64,000 nt of DNA from Martelella mediterranea (GTDB taxonomy: Bacteria; Pseudomonadota; Alphaproteobacteria; Rhizobiales; Rhizobiaceae): NCBI RefSeq assembly GCF_004342225.1, contig NZ_SMAR01000003.1, forward strand, positions 149,288 through 213,287, given 5' to 3'. The position numbers and the translations under genes are program-made. Under the pieces are notes generated by a model, which was given only the letters and a program-made list of their open reading frames with translations, was not told where the DNA came from and did no database searches. This document shows positions 59,277 to 64,000 of the stretch, piece by piece. How positions within the stretch are numbered: the first letter of the stretch is position 1; each line of letters begins with the position of its first letter.

Positions 59277-60578
59277 TTATGAATTGCGGGCTTCTTCGCG
59301 TGCCATTGTATTCTTTTGCAATTCAGCCTCACGCCTGTCCGATAGCGTTTCTTCTTCGATACAGGTGCGGTTTCGCCCTTTTCTTTTCGCCTGATAGAGA
59401 GCAGTGTCCGCATTCGCGATCAGATCTTCCGCAGTGCTTTCGGAGTTTTCCGGTGAACCTGATGCGATTCCGATACTCAGCGTGATGCGTCCGTTCACAC
59501 CATCGCGATGGGGAATGGCTGCGATGGCGAATTTTCGCTCAATGCGCCGGGCGATCGCCTGCGCAGCCCTGATCCCTCCCTGCGAGACGATCACGGCAAA
59601 TTCTTCTCCGCCCAGTCGCGCTGCAAGGTCGACCTCTTGACGTGTGCTGCGCCGGATAAGTGTTGCGACCTGACGCAGGCATGCATCGCCCGCCGGATGT
59701 CCATAGGCGTCGTTGAACCGCTTGAAATGATCGACATCGATCATCAGCATTGCGACCTGGTGCTTGTCAACGGCAGCTGCAGCCCAGCTTTCTGAGAGGA
59801 AACTGTCAAAGCGCCGGCGGTTTGCGATGCCTGTAAGCGAGTCTGTCAGCGAGATCCTGTTCAGGATCTGGTACTGCCCCAGTAAAGCGTCGGCGTAAAG
59901 TTTTTCATGGAGATAGAAAAGAAAAGCTTTTCGTTCGCTGGCTTCAAGCCTGAAACTGGCAAAGAGTGTCAGTACGCTGCTCGCCAGCAGGAAGATCAGG
60001 GGAGATGCTTTCTGGTCGGGGGTTAAGACCGGAATTTGAAGAATGAAATAAGTTGCGATGGCAAGGTTTGCTACTGTTGCGATCAGGGCGAGCCTGAAAC
60101 GCAGCGGCAGAACGATGTTTCCAGCCACGGCAACGAGAATGAATGTGTAAGGTTCATAGGTGACAATCGGGTTTTCCGGCAAGGACAGCATAAGCCCTCC
60201 GGCAAGGGAGGTGGCGAAAATCCCCGCCAGAGACAATAGTCCGGGAAGGCGAACATTGTCTTTGAGGATCAGGACGCCTGAAAGCGCAGCCAGTGAAAAG
60301 GCGATGACGCTGAGGCGGATGACCAGAAGCTGAGTCATCAGTTCCGGCCTGTAAATCATGTCCACGAAGTAAAAGCTGCAGTAAAGCAGTATGGCGCCGA
60401 TGGCGGCAGAAATGACCTGGCGCCGGTTATTTTTATGGATGTGATCATGGTAGAGTCGCTCGAGTGGATCAGGAAAGACCAGCTTTGTTCTGCAATGATT
60501 AAGCGAGGTCTCAATCTGCCGGTTCAGGATCTGGTCTTTGTCTGAGAGTTCAAGCGGCGTGCGCGATACCACTGTCAT
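59277..60578 (-). CDS. Membrane-bound diguanylate cyclase (GGDEF)
   Basis: 433 residues: about six transmembrane helices in residues 55-212, a short linker, and a GGDEF domain (about 240-405) with DSLTGIANRR, DVDHFKRFND and the active-site GGEEF (323-327), which is catalytically competent. The inhibitory I-site RxxD is degenerate: the position holds QEVD (314-317), so product feedback may be missing. It overlaps the upstream carbonic-anhydrase-like gene by 4 bases and is the last gene of a three-gene operon. Confidence 0.9.
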   Translation of the reverse strand: MTVVSRTPLELSDKDQILNRQIETSLNHCRTKLVFPDPLERLYHDHIHKNNRRQVISAAIGAILLYCSFYFVDMIYRPELMTQLLVIRLSVIAFSLAALSGVLILKDNVRLPGLLSLAGIFATSLAGGLMLSLPENPIVTYEPYTFILVAVAGNIVLPLRFRLALIATVANLAIATYFILQIPVLTPDQKASPLIFLLASSVLTLFASFRLEASERKAFLFYLHEKLYADALLGQYQILNRISLTDSLTGIANRRRFDSFLSESWAAAAVDKHQVAMLMIDVDHFKRFNDAYGHPAGDACLRQVATLIRRSTRQEVDLAARLGGEEFAVIVSQGGIRAAQAIARRIERKFAIAAIPHRDGVNGRITLSIGIASGSPENSESTAEDLIANADTALYQAKRKGRNRTCIEEETLSDRREAELQKNTMAREEARNS

Positions 60579-61120
60579 AAGCGCTCACCCGATGCGATCG
60601 GCTTGAGTTCGATAGAAAACCGCTTCCAGTTCTCCACATAACGCTTAGCCGATTGTCTGAGCCCGTCAACTTCATCTGCGCTGAGAGGCCTGACAGCCTT
60701 CGCCGGAGCACCGACAATGAGCGTATTGTCGGGAAATGTTTTTCCCTCGGTGATGAGAGCATTGGCTCCAACCAGGCAATTGTTCCCGATCACTGCGCCA
60801 TTGAGGATTGTTGCTCCCATGCCGATCAGACTTGTATTCCCGATCTTGCAGCCGTGAATGATGGCATGATGGCCGATGGTGCAGTTGCTGCCGATGGTCG
60901 CGGGAAAGCCCATGTCCGTGTGGATCATCACACCATCCTGAACATTGCTGCCCGTGCCGATTGTAATGGGGTCATTGTCGCCGCGCAAAACGGCCCCGAA
61001 CCATATGCCAACATCTTTTTCGAGAATGACCTTGCCGATGACGGAGGCATCAGGAGCGATCCAGTATGACCCTTTCGACGGAAGAGCCGGCTCTGCATTT
61101 CCCAGCGCATACAAGGTCAT
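60575..61120 (-). CDS. Gamma-carbonic anhydrase-like protein (left-handed beta helix)
   Basis: 181 residues of hexapeptide repeats (for example GADNDP-like turns, GTGSNVQDGVMIHTD, GSNCTIGHHAIIHGCKIG). The three histidines that hold zinc in gamma-class carbonic anhydrases are in VMIHTD and IGHHAIIHG. Homologues include YrdA, CaiE and PaaY, whose activities vary (thioesterase for PaaY), so the enzyme role is not certain. It starts 23 bases after the FAH gene. Confidence 0.85.
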   Translation of the reverse strand: MTLYALGNAEPALPSKGSYWIAPDASVIGKVILEKDVGIWFGAVLRGDNDPITIGTGSNVQDGVMIHTDMGFPATIGSNCTIGHHAIIHGCKIGNTSLIGMGATILNGAVIGNNCLVGANALITEGKTFPDNTLIVGAPAKAVRPLSADEVDGLRQSAKRYVENWKRFSIELKPIASGERL

Positions 61121-61143
61121 TGTCTATCTTCTCCCTTATGATT

Positions 61144-61833
61144 TCAGATCACATCGAAAGACAGTTCACCGATACCGGCAATTCTGCATTCAATATGATC
61201 ATCCCGCTCAACAGGCCCGACACCTGCGGGTGTGCCGGTCAGGATCAGATCGCCGGCGTCGAGCGCTACGAATCGCGAAAGCACGGCGATAATCTCCTGC
61301 GTTTTCCATATCATCTGATTTATGTCGCCAACCTGAACAGCTTTCCCGTTCCTGAGAAGTTCAATTCTTCCAGAATGGGGATGTCCGATATCGAGGCTGC
61401 GTGTGATCGCTGATACGGGTGCAGAACTTTCAAATGCTTTGGCCATTTCCCATGGCCGGCCTTTGGTCTTTGCTTCGCTTTGAAGGTCTCGCCGCGTAAA
61501 ATCGACAGAGACGCCGTAGCCGAAAACAGTTTCCAGAGCGCTTTCTTCGGGAATGTCAGAACCGCCGTTTTGCAGGGCGATATAGCATTCGACTTCATGG
61601 TGTACATTGCTTGAAAGCGAAGGGTAGGGGAAGGGGCTGCCGGGGAGGACGATGTTTTCGCGATTTTTCTGAAAGAAGAAAGGCGCCTCGCGTTGCGGGT
61701 CATGCCCCATTTCAACCGCATGGGCTGCGTAGTTGCGACCGACGCAATATATGCGGCGCACCGGAAACATCTCAACGATGCCGTTCACCGGGATCACAAC
61801 CGGTGGCGGAACTGGAAAAACGGTATAGGTCAA
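61144..61833 (-). CDS. Fumarylacetoacetate hydrolase-family protein
   Basis: 229 residues. N-terminal VRRIYCVGRNYAAHAVEMGH, metal ligands in NVHHEVECYIAL (two Glu) and VSVDFTRRD (Asp), and the C-terminal DLILTGTPAGVGPV signature. The family cleaves or decarboxylates 2-oxo acids (acylpyruvase, oxaloacetate decarboxylase, fumarylpyruvate hydrolase); the short form here fits fumarylpyruvase or acylpyruvase types. First gene of the operon with the carbonic-anhydrase-like and GGDEF genes. Confidence 0.88.
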   Translation of the reverse strand: MTYTVFPVPPPVVIPVNGIVEMFPVRRIYCVGRNYAAHAVEMGHDPQREAPFFFQKNRENIVLPGSPFPYPSLSSNVHHEVECYIALQNGGSDIPEESALETVFGYGVSVDFTRRDLQSEAKTKGRPWEMAKAFESSAPVSAITRSLDIGHPHSGRIELLRNGKAVQVGDINQMIWKTQEIIAVLSRFVALDAGDLILTGTPAGVGPVERDDHIECRIAGIGELSFDVI

Positions 61834-62124
61834 AGATCAGGTACCTTTGCTGAATGACGCCTCAGCGTGAGAATTTATTTTCTCTTAAAAGTTGTCTTGT
61901 CGCAATGCTTCAGCGATTTTTCTATTGTGTCTTGAAGATGAAACTCTGTGTTTTCTCACAGATTTTCTGCGCCAATATATTGGTTAATGATCTGTTAAAT
62001 TGTAGAGACTTCTTTGACAAGGCTTGAGATTTTTATGTCTTGATCTGGATGATAGAGAACAGCAGGGCGCTATGTTTGAAAGCTGAGATACATTCGAGCC
62101 CGACAGCAGGACGATAAGAAGCCG

Positions 62125-62274
62125 ATGGTCGAGAATATTGTCATTATGAATGCATTTCTCGAAAAGCTCGGGATCGTTGCGCTGATCGTATTGGCATACC
62201 GTATCGTTCGGCACAGCAGTCCTGCGATGATATGGACCGGTCCCGCGGTCGGAATTCTGTTTAGGTCCTGTTGA
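62125..62274 (+). pseudogene. Start of a 5TMR-LYT-like sensor gene, cut by an IS5-type element
   Basis: An ATG at 62125 with AGGAC and AAGAAG upstream opens a frame of 49 codons. It begins MVENIVIMNAFLEK and contains LGIVALIVLAYRIV and GPAVGILF, which resemble the first two membrane segments of 5TMR-LYT receptors that often precede GGDEF or kinase domains (recognition by pattern, moderate certainty). Chromosomal sequence ends at 62263; the last codons and the stop come from the inserted IS end (GGTCCTGTTGA). The rest of the gene is not in the window. Confidence 0.55.
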
Positions 62275-62325
62275 CAAACCGGATTCCCAAATCAGCTGAA
62301 GCATGATTCATATGTGGACGCCGCC

Positions 62326-62553
62326 TATGGCAAGGACTTTTTGTCGTTTTGCGTAGATCGGTTGCTTTCATATGTCCGGCCTGTTTGTGCGGGGTTGATT
62401 TTGCCGCTGGCCCTGATGGAAATCCGCCGGTGAGGTCCCTGATCAAGTTGGCGCACTTTTGAAGTGCATTGAATCAGACGGGTTTGCCTCGCCGTTGGCT
62501 CGATCGTTACGCATCATTGACTGCCATTGCCAATTCGGTTTGGTTGTTCGCTG
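62326..62553 (-). ncRNA. Candidate bridge (seek) RNA region of the IS110-type element
   Basis: 228 noncoding bases directly downstream of the transposase, where IS1111-type elements are known to encode the RNA that guides target and donor choice. The upstream noncoding end is only about 60 bases. TTCATATGT at 62367-62375 repeats exactly the sequence at the left junction (62307-62315), so RNA from the minus strand could pair there. No secondary structure was computed. Confidence 0.45.
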
Positions 62554-63573
62554 TCAGGCGGACAATCCGTAAGGTCTGTAAATCTGTCCTCGTTTGAGAA
62601 GCGTCCATGCGATTCGGGCAAGCTTGTTCGCAAGGGCGACGGAAACGAGCCTGAACGGCTTTTTCTCCAACAACCTGCTCACCCAGTCCGTCAGAGGTGT
62701 CGGTTTTCGTTTCGCATGTCTCATGACCGCTGTCGCACCGACAACCAGCAATCGTCGCAAGTATCGGTCGCCCTGTTTTGATATGCCGCCGAGCCGGGTT
62801 TTCCCGCCCGTGGATTGCTGCTGCGGCGTGAGACCGAGCCATGCCGCGAATTGCCGACCTGATTGAAACTGATCGGGGTCTGTCACCGTCGCGGCGATGG
62901 CGCTTGCTGTGATGACGCCGATGCCAGGGATGGCGGCGAGCCTTCGGCTGACGTCACTTCCTTCGTGCCATGTACGCAATTCCTGGTCGAGCTCCCCGAT
63001 CTCTTCAGTCAGCTCCGCCATTCGCCGGATCAGGATTTCGAGGGCCCGGTGGGCGTAGGCAGGCAGAACCTCATCGGCGAAGGCTTGATCCGCCAGTTTC
63101 ACCAGATTGGCGGCACCCGGGTTGGCGACGAAGCCGAACTCGGCCAAGTGTGCACGCAATGCGTTCGCCGCCATCGTACGCTGGCGCACAAGCAACGCTC
63201 TGGTGCGATGCGCCATCAAAATGCCCTGCTGTTCGACGGTCTTGACCGGCACGAACCGCATCGTCGGACGTTGCACGGCCTCGCAGATTGCCTCGGCATC
63301 CAGGGCGTCACTCTTGCCCCGCTTCACGTATCCCTTGACATAAGAAGGCGGCATTATCCGCACCTCATGACCCATGGCGATGAGCGTCCGTGCCCAATAA
63401 TGCGCCGTTCCACACGCCTCCACTCCGATCAGGCAGTGCGGAAGTTTCGAGAAGAAGGGGATCATTTGTTTGCGATGCAGCTTCTTCACAAGAACGGTAT
63501 GACCGGCTTCATCCACGCCGTGCGCCTGAAAGACGCTCTTCGCAAGATCAAGGCCTATTGTTTGGATGTGCAT
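62554..63573 (-). CDS. IS110-family (IS1111 group) transposase
   Basis: 339 residues. N-terminal RuvC-like DEDD domain: GLDLAKSVFQAHGVD (Asp9), GVEACGTAHYW (Glu52), SDALDAEAI (Asp89, Asp92). C-terminal Tnp domain: IPGIGVITASAIA, then FAAWLGLTPQQQSTGGK with the catalytic serine and GGISKQGDRYLRRLL. The gene appears intact, so the element may be active. The ATG at 63573 has GGAG 7 bases upstream on the minus strand; a start at 63618 would lie before the ribosome site. Confidence 0.93.
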   Translation of the reverse strand: MHIQTIGLDLAKSVFQAHGVDEAGHTVLVKKLHRKQMIPFFSKLPHCLIGVEACGTAHYWARTLIAMGHEVRIMPPSYVKGYVKRGKSDALDAEAICEAVQRPTMRFVPVKTVEQQGILMAHRTRALLVRQRTMAANALRAHLAEFGFVANPGAANLVKLADQAFADEVLPAYAHRALEILIRRMAELTEEIGELDQELRTWHEGSDVSRRLAAIPGIGVITASAIAATVTDPDQFQSGRQFAAWLGLTPQQQSTGGKTRLGGISKQGDRYLRRLLVVGATAVMRHAKRKPTPLTDWVSRLLEKKPFRLVSVALANKLARIAWTLLKRGQIYRPYGLSA

Positions 63574-63676
63574 TTCGATGCTCCTTTTCCAGTTCCACTC
63601 TTTCTCAGCACAATACACGCAGTTGCGCGGCCGGCGGTGTCCACATCATCAAGATGGCTTTCGAGAGGAGGCTATC

Positions 63677-63949
63677 TTGGCGCGATTGCTGATGGGTGAC
63701 GCCGAATGGGCGTTTTTCGAGCAGTTCATAGTTGCGATCCGGGGACGCGGTGGTCGGCCGGCATCCAATCACCGGCAGGTTCTGGACGGCATATTCTGGA
63801 TTGCCCGGACCGGCGCGCAATGGCGCGATCTTCCCGAGGAGTTCGGCAAGTGGTCGAGCGTGTACCGCCAGTTCCGCCGCTGGACGCTGGCCGGACTGTG
63901 GGAGCTGCGGCACGACAATCAAGATGAGATTCCGCGACAATCTGGGTGA
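63677..63949 (+). pseudogene. IS5-family transposase, N-terminal fragment
   Basis: TTG start with AGGAGG about 6 bases upstream. The first 75 residues are the DUF4096-type N-terminal domain of IS5-family transposases (LLMGDAEWAFFEQFI, LDGIFWIARTGAQWRDLPEE, RQFRRWTLAGLWE). After that the expected continuation is absent, and the frame reads LRHDNQDEIPRQSG and stops. The catalytic DDE domain is therefore not encoded in this frame here. Confidence 0.8.
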
Positions 63950-64000
63950 GACGTTGCGTCGTTCGTGTGTCGGAGGGAGGGCGTAGCCCGACTTGAGGCA
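63902..64000. other. Unassigned sequence at the window edge
   Basis: About 100 bases that no longer fit the IS5 transposase. Nothing in it is recognised. It may be a further insertion or a recombination junction inside the IS5 element. Confidence 0.4.

Larger units (their letters stand above)
62311..63651 (-). mobile_element. IS110-family (IS1111-type) insertion sequence, about 1341 bp
   Basis: Ends inferred from subterminal inverted repeats GTGGACGCCGCC (62314-62325) and GGCGGTGTCCAC (63633-63644), 11 of 12 matching, with 3 outer bases on one side and 7 on the other, as known for IS1111-type elements. Removing 62311-63651 joins GCATGATTCA to AGATGGCTTTCG, giving an intact IS5 leader. It carries one transposase on the minus strand and about 230 noncoding bases downstream of it. 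Confidence 0.75.
62264..63949 (+). mobile_element. IS5-family element, left part, interrupted by an IS110-type element
   Basis: The left end is GGTCCTGTTGACAAACC at 62264, typical of IS5-family (IS427-type) ends. Its 72-base leader is split: 62264-62310 and 63652-63676 flank a nested IS110-family element. The transposase N-terminus starts at 63677. The reading frame departs from the family near 63902, so the right part is missing, rearranged or beyond the window. Confidence 0.7.

Noticed and set aside
62261..62446. Minus-strand frame of 61 codons across the IS5 left end
   Set aside because: It crosses the junction of chromosome, IS5 leader and IS110 end, so it is a chance frame.

Overview
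The window looks like chromosomal DNA of an alphaproteobacterium of the Hyphomicrobiales (Brucellaceae, Phyllobacteriaceae or Rhizobiaceae type); I cannot name the genus. The evidence is a complete division and cell-wall (dcw) cluster directly after the RNase P RNA gene, an FtsZ with a long Pro/Gln-rich linker, lpxC-bamD-recN-ligA following ftsZ, betaine-lipid genes btaAB, a pyrophosphate-dependent phosphofructokinase and a Zur-type znuA / znuCB-zur locus. Coding density is high. Many starts are GTG or TTG, and many genes overlap by 1-4 bases.

Layout. 1-2.1 kb: btaA-btaB (membrane betaine lipid). 2.1-7.3 kb: a small membrane protein, PPi-phosphofructokinase, a TerB-DnaJ protein with a DUF1176-like exported protein, and a DAO-family FAD oxidase. 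7.37-7.81 kb: rnpB. 8.0-27.2 kb: the dcw cluster mraZ-rsmH-ftsL-ftsI-murE-murF-mraY-murD-ftsW-murG-murC-murB-ddl-ftsQ-ftsA-ftsZ. It is preceded by four CCCA boxes at an exact 10-bp period, which I read as the MraZ operator, and closed by a strong terminator. 27.4-38.6 kb: lpxC, bamD, recN, a cardiolipin synthase, an endonuclease/exonuclease/phosphatase protein, ligA, creA, a GFA-type zinc protein, a Sco1-type copper chaperone and prmA.

38.6-47 kb is more accessory: a GlxA/AraC regulator, a LysR regulator facing a 55-residue unknown protein, an ExoD-like protein, an entericidin-like lipoprotein, a minus-strand group with a fructosamine-kinase-like protein and two Gfo/Idh/MocA oxidoreductases, and a D-lactate dehydrogenase-type flavoprotein. 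47.1-51.3 kb: a 1209-residue AsmA protein and a YbaN protein. 51.3-55.8 kb: a sugar-handling group (LacI regulator, isomerase, oxidoreductase, aldo/keto reductase) without its own transporter. 55.9-59.2 kb: zinc uptake, with znuA divergent from znuC-znuB-zur around a palindromic Zur-box candidate. 59.3-61.8 kb: a minus-strand operon of fumarylacetoacetase-family protein, gamma-carbonic anhydrase-like protein and membrane diguanylate cyclase.

The right end (62.1-64.0 kb) is a nest of mobile DNA. A gene resembling the start of a 5TMR-LYT sensor is cut by the left end of an IS5-family element. The leader of that element is in turn split by a 1.34-kb IS110-family (IS1111-type) element. Rejoining the two IS5 leader halves restores a normal 72-base leader with a ribosome-binding site. 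The IS110 element has about 230 noncoding bases downstream of its transposase, where IS1111-type elements are known to encode their target-choosing guide RNA.
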